Positions 35,129 to 45,996 of a stretch of 64,000 nt of DNA are shown piece by piece. The notes under the pieces were generated by a model. It was not told where the DNA came from, made no database searches, and was given only the letters and a program-made list of their open reading frames with translations. The translations under genes and the position numbers were made by a program. Location of the stretch: NCBI RefSeq assembly GCF_007860095.1, contig NZ_SJPT01000004.1:1-64000 (forward strand), read 5' to 3'. This DNA comes from Novipirellula galeiformis. Its GTDB lineage: Bacteria > Planctomycetota > Planctomycetia > Pirellulales > Pirellulaceae. Within the stretch, counting starts at the first letter, position 1; every line of letters begins with the position of its first letter.

Positions 35129-35168
35129 GGACGCTAGCGCGTCCGACCCTCCCGCACGCGGGAGGGTA
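35129..35168 (+). terminator. Double hairpin after the QueD-like gene
   Basis: ggacgctagcgcgtcc (35129-35144) is followed by accctcccgcacgcgggagg (35147-35168 with its last bases). Two GC-rich stems lie between converging genes. There is only a weak T-run (gtatt), so termination is plausible but unproven. Confidence 0.45.
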
Positions 35169-35247
35169 TTACGTGTTGGCAACACCTCGCACTGCAGCGC
35201 TCTACGGTGTTACTCAGGATTCAATCGCTAGCGATCCTTCCTCAACA

Positions 35248-35610
35248 TCAAAACGCCTTTACGTGGACCGTCTGGCCTTTCCGTGTTGACACTTTCTTGG
35301 AATTAAATTCGTGCTTCGTTGGATAATGCCCTTGAGGCTTCAGCACGCAGTAAACCATGTGATCGCCTTCCTTCATGTTCTTGTACTCGGTCGATTCGCC
35401 CGGATTCAAAATCCGACCTCCGTATTTTACGAAGTCATGAGGTCCCGCATTTTGAAGTGAAGGGCTGGGGTCCACACTACAGTAGGCAACCTCCGTTTTG
35501 CTGTGATTTTTAATCCAAAGCTTGCCCAATTCCTTCGCTCCGCCTCCACCGGCCGTAGCGATCGAAGGAACTGCGAACACGAGCAAAGCAGCGAGACATA
35601 GTTTGTACAT
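35248..35610 (-). CDS. Small secreted protein
   Basis: A 120-residue product with a signal peptide (MYKLCLAALLVFAVPSIATA) cut before GGGGAKELG. The mature domain is beta-rich with WIKNHSKTEVAYCSV, RILNPGESTEYKNMKEGDHM and VYCVLKP; two Cys could pair. It is strongly basic at the end (STRKGQTVHVKAF). GAGAGTGC precedes the ATG. Function unknown. Confidence 0.7.
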   Translation of the reverse strand: MYKLCLAALLVFAVPSIATAGGGGAKELGKLWIKNHSKTEVAYCSVDPSPSLQNAGPHDFVKYGGRILNPGESTEYKNMKEGDHMVYCVLKPQGHYPTKHEFNSKKVSTRKGQTVHVKAF

Positions 35611-35967
35611 CAGAGCACTCTCTTTCTTTTGCGAAACAGGAATGGAAACTCAAAGTGGAAAACCAAATGGAAAGCTAAATTGGCAATGGAACTCGATGTC
35701 GTTCGAAACAAACAACGTGTCCACTGCTCTCTAAACAGCCTGCGACGAACTTGACTCCTTTGTAAATCGAGATTGCGACGGGTTAGTAAAGGACGCGGTG
35801 ATGGATTGGGCAAACGGCGCAAAGATCCGGCGGCAATCGTTTGAACTCATTCTCGGACGTGTTCCGTTGGCATCACACATCGGCATCTGCATCTGGTTTT
35901 TCATTGCGGCGTTTCCGGCCGTGCGGGCAAGACCGATGGCGAGGCATGAAGCTTGCGATTGGAAGGG
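35611..35967. other. Intergenic, nothing recognised
   Basis: About 350 bp upstream of the small secreted protein gene. It includes an A/T-rich stretch of tandem-like ggaaa/ctcaaag segments (35640-35710) but no gene or clear promoter. Confidence 0.5.
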
Positions 35968-36837
35968 TTAGTGGGCAAAAAATTCGTTCACCAGTTCGTA
36001 TCCGTAGCGTGAGCAAAGCGCCCCGATCAAATTGACATCTGTCGATTCCGATAGAAACCTGACCGCTCCATCGCAAAGCGCAACCTGGGCGCCGCCGCGG
36101 TGAAAGCTAAAAATCTCGCCGCTGTTCTCGAGGTTGATGCCACCGTTATCGTGCGAGATCGTATTGCGACCGTCCGCCCACAACCCATACGAATCCGGCA
36201 TCCGATCGACCACCTCGGCCAAGAAAATCGTATTGCTCGTGCCATCGATAATTTCACTGAACGACACCGGCCTCAAACGAACGGGCGTCGAAGAAATCAA
36301 AACACCATTGTTCAGGTCGATCCCTGCGTTGGCACGCTCGGACGCCAGCGCGCTGCCCATCACCCCGGCGTAGTCAGTGTCCCCCTCGCCGTCAAAGATT
36401 GACGACGGACAGCGAAAGGTGGGAATGACCGCCGAAATCAACGACGCGTTCCGCAACGGTTCATCCCAAGCAACGCTACGGTCATAAGATTCTGCGATCG
36501 CGGTCTGTTCAATCTGGGCCAATATTGCCGAGGACCAAGATTGATTTCGACCGTACAACCGATCATTCCCGAGCGGCAAGGTGTCAAAGATCCCATGAAA
36601 TTGATGCAGCCCCAGACCAAGCTGGCGAAGATGATTTGAACATTGCGCCCGCCGAGCCGCTTCTCGGGCTGCTTGAACACCAGACAAGCTGAGCGATAAT
36701 AGAACGCCGATGATGCTGATCACCACCAGCAACTCGATGAGCGTAAACCCAGCGACACAACGCCGTTGGTCGTATCGCGAGCCAGCGACGTGAATCGTGA
36801 CCGGAATTTTCATCACCCGAAAAGACTGCGGTACCAT
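35968..36837 (-). CDS. DUF1559 prepilin-like protein
   Basis: A 289-residue protein. A type IV prepilin-like N-terminus ([20 protein letters not shown]) precedes [20 protein letters not shown] and the DUF1559 body, ending [20 protein letters not shown], the H.GG....DG.V.F. signature of the family. DUF1559 proteins are greatly expanded in Planctomycetes. They are processed by prepilin peptidase and presumed to be surface or pseudopilus-associated; their function is unknown. Two in-frame ATGs (36837, 36813) are possible. Confidence 0.85.
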   Translation of the reverse strand: MVPQSFRVMKIPVTIHVAGSRYDQRRCVAGFTLIELLVVISIIGVLLSLSLSGVQAAREAARRAQCSNHLRQLGLGLHQFHGIFDTLPLGNDRLYGRNQSWSSAILAQIEQTAIAESYDRSVAWDEPLRNASLISAVIPTFRCPSSIFDGEGDTDYAGVMGSALASERANAGIDLNNGVLISSTPVRLRPVSFSEIIDGTSNTIFLAEVVDRMPDSYGLWADGRNTISHDNGGINLENSGEIFSFHRGGAQVALCDGAVRFLSESTDVNLIGALCSRYGYELVNEFFAH

Positions 36838-37451
36838 GCCTGTTCGACGCTACCAACGCCGCTCCGTGCTTAGTCGCATCCCAGCACCGCCCGTGTGGGT
36901 GCCGCGAACCCCCTCTTGTGTCCATCTCTTTGTATCGCCCGCATTTTTGAGATGCAAGGAGTATCTTTGGAAATTTAGGAGGATTCACAGCAATGTTTCC
37001 CAAGCAACGGCTGACGACAGATCCACTCCATTTCATCGTCCAGGGCGGCAAATGAACGCCTCGATCGCACGATTGCAGACCGTACAATCGAAAACCGTCA
37101 TACCTGAATTTTGGGATCGAGCGAAACTTAGCGTCGCCCGCGCATTGCATCGGATGAGGTGCATGTCAGTCGAGAATTCGCTCAAAGAATTCAGGCACGG
37201 CGTTTGCTACCATTCTCGTTTACGTTCGTGACCCGTCCGAGTGGCGAGACGGTGGGGTTTCCTTTTTTCCAGATCGAGGTTGGCAATCACGACACCACCC
37301 AATCCACCGCCTTCCTTGGGTGTCCCCTTTCCAGGCGACACCTCTACTGCCTTCGTAATGGACTCGCCATCACCCTGGAGCTGGCAATTTGTATTTGCGC
37401 TCCAAATCGGTACAATGCATGCAAAACCTACATCGCCCTCCACAGCAACGA
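36838..37451. other. Intergenic region before the sucrose operon
   Basis: No supported gene. A 20-codon frame at about 36993 (MFPKQRLTTDPLHF...) follows a good TAGGAGG but is too short to call. The region should contain the sucrose operon promoter, which could not be picked out. Confidence 0.4.
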
Positions 37452-38411
37452 ATGTCTCCCATCGCTCCGAAAACGCGTCCCAACCTAGACAGTTCTCCGC
37501 TGATTATTGGCGAAGTGCTGTTGGATCACTTTCCCGACGGGCGTCATGTTCTTGGAGGCGCTCCCTTCAATGTCGCTTGGAATCTGCAAGGCATGGGACG
37601 CCACCCGACCTTCGTCTCCGCCGTGGGTGATGACGCGGAGGGTCAACAAATCCGCGCTCACATGGCGACATGGGGAATGGAATTGAAGGGATTGCAAACG
37701 AGCAAAGACTACAAAACGGGAGTGGTCCAGGTCACGCTGCAAGGCGGACAACCGTCGTACGAAATCGTTTTCCCCTGTGCCTACGACGACATCGATTGCA
37801 TTGCGGTAGCCAGTGAGTCGGACGCTCCATCGATGGGCGGGCATTCGAACAGCGCAACGGGCCGCGTCCTCGCGCCCCCTTCACTGCTTTATCACGGCTC
37901 CTTGGCATGGCGTGGTCAGCGGACTCGCGAGGCGATCACTCAATTGATTCGCAGCCCCCATGGGCTGCGTTTTGTGGACGTCAATATCCGCCAACCGTGG
38001 TTCGATCACGAATGGCTTTCGGAGCTGCTCTGCGGTGCCGACTTTATCAAACTCAACGACGAAGAATTGGCCGAGATCAGTGGACTCCCTTGTGGAACCA
38101 CAGACGCAGTGAATCGAGCCGTTGAAAAACTCTGCAGCCAATACGGCAGTGCCGTCTATTTTATCACCAGCGGCGCCCAGGGTGCCTACGCGGTGACCGC
38201 CACGCAAACTTGGTTTGCGGCGGCACCACAACCGGCTTCGATGATGGATACGGTGGGTGCCGGAGACGGTTTCGCGGCCGCTGTGATCGATGGAATTTTA
38301 ACGGGACTGCCCTACCCCACCATTCTCGATCGCGCCGTTCGTTTTGCCGCTCGCATCTGCGAACTGCGAGGGGCCACGTCGACCGACGCATCGATTTACC
38401 AACTCGACTAG
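37452..38411 (+). CDS. PfkB-family carbohydrate kinase, probable fructokinase
   Basis: A 319-residue kinase. The start is put at MSPIAPKTRPNLDSSPLIIG; the frame opens 21 codons earlier. PfkB features: VLGGAPFNVAWNLQGMGRHP (first signature), FVDVNIRQPW, FIKLNDEELAEISGL, and MDTVGAGDGFAAAVIDGIL, with the catalytic Asp of GAGD and the anion hole. The neighbours (sucrose-phosphate synthase, amylosucrase) point to fructose as substrate, giving fructose 6-phosphate and closing a sucrose cycle. It is separated from the SPS gene by about 385 bp containing a repeat. Confidence 0.85.
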   Translation: MSPIAPKTRPNLDSSPLIIGEVLLDHFPDGRHVLGGAPFNVAWNLQGMGRHPTFVSAVGDDAEGQQIRAHMATWGMELKGLQTSKDYKTGVVQVTLQGGQPSYEIVFPCAYDDIDCIAVASESDAPSMGGHSNSATGRVLAPPSLLYHGSLAWRGQRTREAITQLIRSPHGLRFVDVNIRQPWFDHEWLSELLCGADFIKLNDEELAEISGLPCGTTDAVNRAVEKLCSQYGSAVYFITSGAQGAYAVTATQTWFAAAPQPASMMDTVGAGDGFAAAVIDGILTGLPYPTILDRAVRFAARICELRGATSTDASIYQLD

Positions 38412-38538
38412 AGCAGAGAGGCAGGAATGTTTGGGTGAAATCCCATTAGCCGCTTGGGCGTTAGCCCCGCTTGAACCGTTTGAACCGTGGCTAACGCCAA
38501 AACGGCTAATCTACCGAAAGATTCCTGCCTACCTGCTT
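38411..38538 (+). repeat. MITE-like interspersed repeat, copy B
   Basis: The ends agcagagaggcaggaat and attcctgcctacctgctt are near-inverse. The inner arms ttagccgcttgggcgttagc and gctaacgccaaaacggctaa also pair, with ttgaaccg units between. Full-length, opposite in orientation to copy A. It begins at the stop of the kinase gene. Confidence 0.75.
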
Positions 38539-38561
38539 CGTTCCGACGCGCCGTCCCCCCA

Positions 38562-38722
38562 ATTCCAACGACACACTGTATTCCAACGACACACCGTATT
38601 TCCAACGACACACCGTGCTCACGCCCGCATTCGCCCCTTCCACACTGACGCGGATCCGTACTCGGCTCACGTCGCCCGGTCGTGCCAGCCCCGCAATGGA
38701 CGTCTCCGCAATGGACGTCTCC
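38562..38722. repeat. Short tandem repeats between kinase and SPS genes
   Basis: Three near-identical units of attccaacgacacaccgtat (38562-38615), then a 15-bp duplication cgcaatggacgtctc (about 38693-38722). No gene; possibly part of the SPS 5' region. Confidence 0.6.
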
Positions 38723-38796
38723 GTGAAGCGTGAAACAACCCTCATTTAGCATCGTCTTTAGAATCGTCACCCACCTCAAATAGAAACGTCAAGGTT

Positions 38797-41010
38797 ATGC
38801 CTGAAACAGAAATTGAAGGATCAAGTTCGAGACAAGCGTCACGAAAAAAGCGGCTTCTCGAGCGAGAAAACGGTTTGAAGATAACGCTGATCAGCCTACA
38901 TGGATTGATCCGCGCTCACGAACCCGAACTGGGCTGCGATGCCGACACGGGCGGCCAAGTGATCTATGTACTGGAGTTGGCTAAGGAACTTGCTTCCCAG
39001 CCAAATGTACGTGAAGTGGAATTACTGACGCGACAAATCATTGATCCCAAGGTCTCCGACGAGTACGCCCAACTTGAAGAACCGATCAGTGAAAACGCCA
39101 AATTAGTGCGTATCCCGTTTGGCCCCAAACGCTATCTGAAGAAGGAAGCATTGTGGCCCTACATCGATCATTTCATCGACCAAACATTGGTCCATTTTCG
39201 CCGTACGGGCATTCCCGATATTATTCATGGTCACTACGCCGACGCGGGACTCGCCGGCGGCCAACTGGCGCGTTTGCTGCACGTTCCGTTTATCTTTACC
39301 GGACACTCGCTGGGCCGCGTTAAGCGTCAACGTTTGTCGGTCAACAAAGACAATCTCGATTCACTCGATCGACGCTACAAATTTCCCCTGCGCACCGAAG
39401 CCGAAGAGATTGCCTTGGAAACAGCCTCGATGGTCGTGACCAGCACGACGCAAGAGGTTCAAGAACAATACGAACTGTACGATCACTATGTGCCATCACG
39501 GATGGAGGTGATCCCGCCCGGCGTCGATCTGTCGCGATTCTCACCGGCCGACTCAGCTTGGCAACGCCCCCAAATTGCCGACGCGCTCGATCCGTTTTTG
39601 CGAGACCCGAACAAGCCCATGATTCTGACCATGGCACGTCCGGATGAACGTAAAAACTTAACCATGCTTGTCGATGTTTACGGACAAAGTCCGCAACTGC
39701 AAAAGCTTGCCAATCTGGTTTTGGTAATGGGATCGCGTGACGACATGTTGCAACTTCCCAAGCCACAGCGACGCGTGCTTGATAGTGTGCTGCATCGAAT
39801 CGATAAATATGATCTGTACGGACGGGTCGCCTATCCAAAAACACACGCCTCCAAGGATGTGCCCGATCTGTACCGCTTGGCAACCCAGAGCAAGGGCGTC
39901 TTCATCAATCCCGCCTTAACCGAACCGTTCGGTTTGACATTATTGGAAGCGGGGGCGACCGGGCTTCCGATCGTCGCCACCAACGATGGCGGTCCGCGCG
40001 ACATCATCGCGAACTGTGACAACGGATTGTTGATCGATCCCCTCGACCCAGAGATGATTGAGAAAGCACTGCTGAGGACGTTGACCGAACCGGAACAGTG
40101 GCAAACATGGTCCACCGCAGGGATCGAGGGAACTCGCAAGCACTATTCGTGGAGCAACCACGCGAAGCGTTACCTACGCGACTTGGACGATATTTTGGAA
40201 CACTCCTCTGTGCCCGCATTGGTCCGATCGCCGCGTGCACGACGACTTCCCGAGTTTGATCGATTGATTGTCACCGATTTGGACAATACGTTGACCGGGG
40301 ACGAGGAAGGACTTGCCCAATTCGCGGAGTTGCTGAAACAGAACCAACACATTGGGTTTGGAATCGCGACCGGCCGCCGACTTGATAGTGCGATGGAACT
40401 GCTCTCTCAACTTGGGTTACCCGAGCCCGATGTGATCGACACCGACGCCGGCACGCAATTGCATTACGGTGACAAATTGACCCCCGATCGCAGTTGGCGA
40501 AAGCAGATTGACTACGCTTGGAAACCGGACGAGATTCGCCGGGTACTCGAGGAATTGCCGGGCTTCTATGTCCAAGAAGACTCGCACCAATCGGAATTCA
40601 AGCTCAGCTACGAGATCGACACCAAGTTGGCCCCCACGACGACCCAGATCAAGAAACATCTGCGGGCGGCCGGTTTGCGTGCTAAGGTTTTGTTATCACT
40701 GGGCATGTACCTCGACATCATCCCCGTGCGGGGGGGCAGCGAAATGACCATTCGCCATTTGCTGTGGAAATGGGGCTTTTCAGCTGATAACGTGCTCGTT
40801 GCCGGCGATAGCGGCAACGATGCTGGCATGTTACTGGGTCGCACCTTAGGCGTGGTCGTGTCCAACTACAGCCCCGAATTAAACCGACTGCGGAACCATC
40901 CCCGCGTCTATTTTGCGGAGCACTCGCACGCGCGTGGCATCATCGAAGGCATCGAGTACTACAACTTCTTAGAGAACATCGTAATTCCTAATGATCAGAT
41001 CGAATCCTAA
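38797..41010 (+). CDS. sps: Sucrose-phosphate synthase with fused sucrose-phosphatase domain
   Basis: A 737-residue bifunctional-type protein. A GT4/GT-B glucosyltransferase (about residues 28-470) joins UDP-glucose and fructose 6-phosphate: [20 protein letters not shown] and [70 protein letters not shown] phosphatase of the SPP type follows from about residue 485: [20 protein letters not shown] (nucleophile Asp), [12 protein letters not shown] and [13 protein letters not shown]. Both catalytic sets look intact. AAGG lies upstream of the ATG. The amylosucrase start overlaps its 3' end by 20 bp. Confidence 0.9.
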   Translation: MPETEIEGSSSRQASRKKRLLERENGLKITLISLHGLIRAHEPELGCDADTGGQVIYVLELAKELASQPNVREVELLTRQIIDPKVSDEYAQLEEPISENAKLVRIPFGPKRYLKKEALWPYIDHFIDQTLVHFRRTGIPDIIHGHYADAGLAGGQLARLLHVPFIFTGHSLGRVKRQRLSVNKDNLDSLDRRYKFPLRTEAEEIALETASMVVTSTTQEVQEQYELYDHYVPSRMEVIPPGVDLSRFSPADSAWQRPQIADALDPFLRDPNKPMILTMARPDERKNLTMLVDVYGQSPQLQKLANLVLVMGSRDDMLQLPKPQRRVLDSVLHRIDKYDLYGRVAYPKTHASKDVPDLYRLATQSKGVFINPALTEPFGLTLLEAGATGLPIVATNDGGPRDIIANCDNGLLIDPLDPEMIEKALLRTLTEPEQWQTWSTAGIEGTRKHYSWSNHAKRYLRDLDDILEHSSVPALVRSPRARRLPEFDRLIVTDLDNTLTGDEEGLAQFAELLKQNQHIGFGIATGRRLDSAMELLSQLGLPEPDVIDTDAGTQLHYGDKLTPDRSWRKQIDYAWKPDEIRRVLEELPGFYVQEDSHQSEFKLSYEIDTKLAPTTTQIKKHLRAAGLRAKVLLSLGMYLDIIPVRGGSEMTIRHLLWKWGFSADNVLVAGDSGNDAGMLLGRTLGVVVSNYSPELNRLRNHPRVYFAEHSHARGIIEGIEYYNFLENIVIPNDQIES

Positions 41011-42997
41011 AGGGCTCCGCAACGGCAGCATCACCCCGCGCGCCAGTGGACTCTCTTACGAGGCCGATCTTTCCTTAAAACGCTTAGCACCGCGGTTGCA
41101 AGCGTTCTGGGATGCCCACGACGCCGACGAGGAATTGCGTCACGAATTCGGGCTGCGTTTGGCGGACCATTGGGAAGAATTGTTTGCGTTGTTATTTGAG
41201 TTGTATGGAACTCGCTACGACTTCTTTTTCCATCTCGAACAAATTCTACTGACCGCCGCCGCCGCTTGGCTTGACCGTCCCGAGCCCCTCCGCGAACTCG
41301 ATCGCCATCGCATCAACGAACCCGATTGGTTCACCTCGGAAAAGATCGTTGGCGGAGCGTTGTATGTCGATTTGTTCAGCGAGAACCTTGGCAAGCTGAC
41401 CGAGTCGATTGACTATTTCAAAGAGCTCGGGCTGACCTATCTCCATTTAATGCCCCTGTTTGCAGTCCGTCCCGGGGACAACGACGGCGGCTATGCGATT
41501 AGCAATTACCGGAGCGTCGACCCGCGACTCGGCACGATTGAAGATTTGCGAAATCTTGCCTCCGAGCTACGCAAAGCGGGCATCGTGTTGGTCCTCGATT
41601 TCGTCTTTAACCATACCTCGGATGATCATGAATGGGCCAAGCATGCTCAATCGGGCGACCCCGAGTACCAAAACTTCTATTACATCTATCCCAATCGAGA
41701 GCTGCCGGACCAGTACGAACGAACCCTCCGCGAAATTTTCCCCACCGTGCGGCGTGGCAACTTTACCTGGCACGACGGCATGCAGAGCTGGGTCTGGACC
41801 ACCTTCAACAGTTTCCAGTGGGACTTGAACTACAGCAATCCAGCGGTGTTTCGGGCGATGCTCGAAGAGATGTTCTTTATTTCCAGCACGGGAATCGACA
41901 TTTTGCGACTCGACGCGGTCGCCTTTGTCTGGAAACAGATGGGCACCAATTGTGAAAACTTGCCCCAAGCCCACACCTTGATCCAAGCCTTCAGCCGATT
42001 GGCGCGCATCGCGACGCCCAGCTTGTTGTTCAAATCCGAAGCGATCGTTCATCCCGATGATGTGGTCAAGTACGTCAGCCCCGAAGAATGCCAAATTTCC
42101 TACAACCCGACGTTGATGGCGTTGTTGTGGGAATCGCTCGCGACACGCGAAACGCGGTTGTTATGTCGCTCGCTCAGTCATCGACACAAATTGCCCCCCC
42201 ACACCGCGTGGGTCAACTACTTGCGCTGTCACGACGATATCGGTTGGACGTTTGATGACGCCGACGCGGCCGCCCTGGGCATCAACGCCTACGATCATCG
42301 ACAATTTTTAAATTTGTTCTACACCGGACAATTCAAAGGCTCGTTCGCCCGCGGCGTTCCCTTTCAAGAAAACGTGCAAACCGGCGATATGCGCATTGCC
42401 GGTACCCTCGCTTCGCTAGCGGGACTTGAACATGCGATCGAAGTCGGCGACGAACACGAAAAAGAAATGTCGATTCGGCGGATGCTGCTGTTACAAGGAA
42501 TCTCGCTCAGCATTGGGGGCATTCCGCTGCTCTACCTGGGCGAAGAATGGGGCATGCTAAACGATTACGACTTTGTCAAAGATCCAGCCAAGGCAGGCGA
42601 TACGCGGTGGGTCCATCGTCCCAAAATGCAGTGGGAATTCTTGCACGAACTCGACGACAAAATCGCTTCGGGTGACGGTTCGATTCGCACACGGATCTTC
42701 CGTTCGCAGCAAAAACTAATCGCGACTCGCAAATCGTTGCCCGCGCTCGCCGGACAAAACATGGAACTCGTCGCGACTGGTAACGTGCACCTGTTAAGCT
42801 TCATTCGAATCCACGAAAGTCATCGCTTGATCGTGATCGCCAACTTCTCGGACCAACCACAATCGGTCGATGGCAATCGTCTCCGCACCGTCGGTTTAGG
42901 ACGTTTTTTCCAAGATGCATTGACCGATCGCGAATTTGGCACCAGCGCTGACATTGTGCTCGAAGCCTACGAAACCCTCTGGTTATTGCGAGTGTGA
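40991..42997 (+). CDS. Amylosucrase-like GH13 enzyme
   Basis: A 668-residue GH13 protein of amylosucrase length. An all-helical N-domain (about residues 20-100) precedes the TIM barrel: [59 protein letters not shown] (nucleophile Asp), [15 protein letters not shown] (acid/base Glu), [17 protein letters not shown] (His-Asp). There is a C-terminal beta-domain. Amylosucrases split sucrose and add glucose to glucans. Together with SPS this suggests sucrose-to-glycogen exchange. The start codon overlaps the SPS gene, so the two are translationally coupled. Confidence 0.85.
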   Translation: MIRSNPKGLRNGSITPRASGLSYEADLSLKRLAPRLQAFWDAHDADEELRHEFGLRLADHWEELFALLFELYGTRYDFFFHLEQILLTAAAAWLDRPEPLRELDRHRINEPDWFTSEKIVGGALYVDLFSENLGKLTESIDYFKELGLTYLHLMPLFAVRPGDNDGGYAISNYRSVDPRLGTIEDLRNLASELRKAGIVLVLDFVFNHTSDDHEWAKHAQSGDPEYQNFYYIYPNRELPDQYERTLREIFPTVRRGNFTWHDGMQSWVWTTFNSFQWDLNYSNPAVFRAMLEEMFFISSTGIDILRLDAVAFVWKQMGTNCENLPQAHTLIQAFSRLARIATPSLLFKSEAIVHPDDVVKYVSPEECQISYNPTLMALLWESLATRETRLLCRSLSHRHKLPPHTAWVNYLRCHDDIGWTFDDADAAALGINAYDHRQFLNLFYTGQFKGSFARGVPFQENVQTGDMRIAGTLASLAGLEHAIEVGDEHEKEMSIRRMLLLQGISLSIGGIPLLYLGEEWGMLNDYDFVKDPAKAGDTRWVHRPKMQWEFLHELDDKIASGDGSIRTRIFRSQQKLIATRKSLPALAGQNMELVATGNVHLLSFIRIHESHRLIVIANFSDQPQSVDGNRLRTVGLGRFFQDALTDREFGTSADIVLEAYETLWLLRV

Positions 42998-43005
42998 GAC
43001 CAACG

Positions 43006-43821
43006 ATGGATTTAAAAGTGCTTGCGACCGATCTGGACGGGACGCTCATCCCGCTGGAAAACGATCACGACAACCGTCGCGACCTTGGCGAGATCGAGCG
43101 TTTTTTGCACGACCACGATATCGAGCTACTGTTCGTCACCGGTCGCCATTTTGCCTCCGTTGAACAAGCCATTCTCCAGTACTCGCTGCCGCATCCCGAG
43201 TGGATCATCTGCGACGTCGGGACCACAATCATGCGTCGTCCCGGTCCCAGCGGCTCGCTCGACAACGCCATGGAACGGGTCCAAGCATACCAGGACAACT
43301 TGGCATCGATCGTCGGCTCGATCGCGACCACGGATTTGATCAAAGAGTTTTCCGGGATCCAGGGGACGCGGGTCCAAGAGCCCGAGAAACAGGGGCCGTA
43401 TAAACTCAGCTATTATGCCGACGCATCCCAATTAGATTCGATCGTCGACAGATTCCAGCAAACATTGGCTCGCATCGCGGCTCCCTATTCGATCATCGCC
43501 AGCATCGATCCGTTCAACGGGGACGGTTTGATCGACCTATTGCCCCGCGGCGTCTCGAAGGCTTATGCACTTCGTTGGTGGGCCGAGCACATGACGATTC
43601 ATCCCGATGCGATCGTCTTCGCCGGCGATTCCGGCAACGACTTGGCCGCACTGACGGCCGGTTATCGAGCGATTGTGGTGGAAAACGCCAGCGACGCGTT
43701 GAAGCGAGACGTCCGCGCGGCGCACCAACGCGCCAACACCGAACACTTCGTTTTCCTAGCGAACCAAAAAGCAACGAGCGGCGTGATGGAAGGCTTGAAA
43801 TATCACAGCAACGCTCACTAG
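43006..43821 (+). CDS. HAD-IIB sugar phosphatase, sucrose-phosphatase-like
   Basis: A 271-residue HAD hydrolase. Motif I is VLATDLDGTLIPLEN, then LLFVTGRHFASVE (motif II), LLPRGVSKAYALRWWAEH (motif III Lys region) and IVFAGDSGNDLAALTAGY (motif IV). This is the sucrose-phosphatase arrangement, so it is a second phosphatase besides the one fused to SPS. The ATG at 43006 is preferred; a GTG at 42994 overlaps the amylosucrase stop. Likely substrate sucrose 6-phosphate or a related sugar phosphate. Confidence 0.8.
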   Translation: MDLKVLATDLDGTLIPLENDHDNRRDLGEIERFLHDHDIELLFVTGRHFASVEQAILQYSLPHPEWIICDVGTTIMRRPGPSGSLDNAMERVQAYQDNLASIVGSIATTDLIKEFSGIQGTRVQEPEKQGPYKLSYYADASQLDSIVDRFQQTLARIAAPYSIIASIDPFNGDGLIDLLPRGVSKAYALRWWAEHMTIHPDAIVFAGDSGNDLAALTAGYRAIVVENASDALKRDVRAAHQRANTEHFVFLANQKATSGVMEGLKYHSNAH

Positions 43822-43892
43822 CGCCTGCCGCGTGGGAACGCTTCCACCCCCCGCAGCATCAGCGTCTAGAATTCTGACTGAAACTCCAGTCT

Positions 43893-45017
43893 TCACGCCC
43901 CCAGCTCACTTTGGCTGATGCGATGCGTTGGCACCGGGCGGCCGGGGCGAAACGATTGCGTTTGCCGGATCACCACTTGCACATCCCGCGCACCGCAGGC
44001 CTCTCTAACCGCGGCCTCCACCTGCGACTGCAATTGCTCTGGATCGATCGCGACCCGCGCGTTAACGACCAATTCAGCGGATTTTGTTTTGCAATCCGAG
44101 GCCAGCGAGAGGACCGCCGCGCTGTCGCTGCTGACCAAATTCGCAACACCGTGAAAGCCGTCCCACAACCCAATCGTTTTCAAATGGGCGGTTTCGGCAG
44201 CGGCCTCGGCCAATGAGATCCGCAGCCGATTGACGATATCGAGAATCAATTCATCGAGCACAAACTCCGATGCACTCGTTGCGGTCAAACTCATATTCAA
44301 CCAACCCAACTCCGCCTCTCCTTCGGCATAAATGTCGTAGTCAAGATCCAGGATACGGCGACCGAAATCGCCCCGTTGATCCAACAACTCCAAGAACGCG
44401 TCAAAACCATCACCGGTCTTGGCGGAGATCCTGAGCACGGGGACATCCGGCGCTTCGCTCGCAACCAAACGCGTCAGTTCGTCAAGTTCCTCGGTCGACA
44501 ACTCGTCGGCGCGATTGATCAAGACAAAATCGGCTTCTTCTAATTGCTTCTTGAAAATGTAGGCCGCCTTGGGTGAAAACCCCGCCTTCGCCTCGCCACT
44601 TAGGATGCGTCGACCATGACTCGGTTTCAAAATCACCCCATAGGGCGCCACATCAAAACGGTCGCCAAACAATTGCATCAACGGTTGCACCACCGTGGCG
44701 ACCAAGTCGGTACAACTGCCCACCGGCTCGGCCAGGATCACGTCGGGACGACCACACTCGTCGAGCTTCGCGGTCGTGCTCGTCAGCTCGTTGAAATTGC
44801 AGCAAAAACAAGCTCCCGCCACTTCCCCCACCTCAAAGCCCTGCGAACGCAACGTATGCGTATCGACCAAGTCGGTGGCTTGGTCGTTCGTCACAATCCC
44901 CACCTTCAAACCCTGCGATTGGTAGGCGTGGGCCAGTCGTGCGATCGTCGTCGTTTTTCCAGCGCCAAGAAAACCGCCGACCATAATGAACCGAATCGAA
45001 GACATCGTGTTGCTCAC
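43893..45017 (-). CDS. CobW/COG0523-family GTPase
   Basis: A 374-residue P-loop GTPase: Walker A in [20 protein letters not shown], the metal-binding [11 protein letters not shown] (CxCC), [12 protein letters not shown], and a switch/NRAD-type NRADEL in place of NKxD. The C-terminal half is longer than in typical metal chaperones. The family delivers metals such as zinc or cobalt to client enzymes. The initiator is GTG (45017) or ATG four codons later (45005). Convergent with the sucrose operon; its client is unknown. Confidence 0.8.
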   Translation of the reverse strand: MSNTMSSIRFIMVGGFLGAGKTTTIARLAHAYQSQGLKVGIVTNDQATDLVDTHTLRSQGFEVGEVAGACFCCNFNELTSTTAKLDECGRPDVILAEPVGSCTDLVATVVQPLMQLFGDRFDVAPYGVILKPSHGRRILSGEAKAGFSPKAAYIFKKQLEEADFVLINRADELSTEELDELTRLVASEAPDVPVLRISAKTGDGFDAFLELLDQRGDFGRRILDLDYDIYAEGEAELGWLNMSLTATSASEFVLDELILDIVNRLRISLAEAAAETAHLKTIGLWDGFHGVANLVSSDSAAVLSLASDCKTKSAELVVNARVAIDPEQLQSQVEAAVREACGARDVQVVIRQTQSFRPGRPVPTHRISQSELGA

Positions 45018-45304
45018 GGGGGAGAGAGAGAGGGGGAGACAGGGAGACAGGGCCTCGTTGTTGGACCGAAGTCAGTTAAGCCGAAATAAGCGACCATCCC
45101 GGCAGAGACGATAGAGATTAGCCGGTGGATTGAACGAAGCGAACACCACCGGAAACGACTTGATTGAATTCACTCGATTTATCGATGACAAGGGGGGGAG
45201 TATGGGGGACTAGCGTCAAAAATGGCCTGGGATGCAAACCGTAGCTGCGTTCGCAGGAACGCGGTCCACCGTCGGATAACCCTAGCTAAATCAAAAAAAT
45301 GCTC

Positions 45305-45362
45305 TAAGCAGTTAGGCAGGAATGAAAGGCTGAAATCCCATTAGCCGCTTGGGCGTTAGCCT
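45305..45362 (+). repeat. MITE-like repeat, partial copy C
   Basis: aagcagttaggcaggaatg, then aaatcccattagccgcttgg and gcgttagcc match the first half of copy B. The second half is missing. Confidence 0.6.
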
Positions 45363-45664
45363 GGGCTGCTAAAACTTTGGTATGGACAGAGCATTTCATC
45401 AAGGCATTTTTGTTCCGCGATCTTTGTCCTGAAGGCATTGTCATCATCCCGAAGGGATTCTTAGAGAATAGCCGGGGATAAGCGTAGCGACATCCCCGGA
45501 ATCCGAACCGTAGTACACCGCCGACCCTGCGGGGTCAGTTGGGACATCCGCGCTGGCCTTCCGGTGGTGTTCGCTGCGCTCAAACCACCGGCTACTGTCT
45601 GTCATCCCGTTGGGATGAAAATTGCGCAAACCAAAAACCCACAACCCCAACTTTTCCACGGTCC

Positions 45665-45725
45665 AGCGTTAGCCCCGGTTGAACGTGGGAACAGTGGCTA
45701 ACGCCAAAACGCTTAATCTTCCTGT
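45665..45725 (+). repeat. MITE-like repeat, partial copy D
   Basis: agcgttagccccggttgaac and gtggctaacgccaaaacgct match the middle and right half of copy B. The terminal ggcaggaat end is absent or altered (cctgtcccac). Confidence 0.6.
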
Positions 45726-45996
45726 CCCACCAATCTTCCTGTTACAACGGCGAAACCACCGCTTTGCAGCCAAAGCAGGTTACGTGACCGTCCCTCCGAC
45801 CACGCAACATTCGCGCCGATTAGCGTGATTCGGGGGCAGAACCGAAACCAAAGTATGCCCGCCAATGGCGTAAAAGAGCGACAAAAGGAACCGCGTGCTG
45901 GTGACCAACAACGCCCGTGAGCGACCAAGGACAGGAAGGTTGGAAAGTCAAGAATTAGCCATGGCTTCGCTCTGCTAACAACACAAGGACACTGCA

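Larger units (their letters stand above)
45018..45996. other. Gene-free repeat-rich region
   Basis: No gene was recognised in nearly 1 kb. It holds partial copies of the MITE-like repeat (45305-45362 and 45665-45725), a hairpin ccggggataagcgtagcgac ... atccccgg (45472-45499), and an inverted pair: gccggtggattgaacgaagc (45120 on) against its near complement around 45561-45592. The pattern suggests nested repeat insertions downstream of the secretion operon. Confidence 0.6.

Noticed and set aside
36993-37055. 20-codon frame after a TAGGAGG motif
   Set aside because: Too short to support; no conserved motif, though the ribosome-binding site is good.
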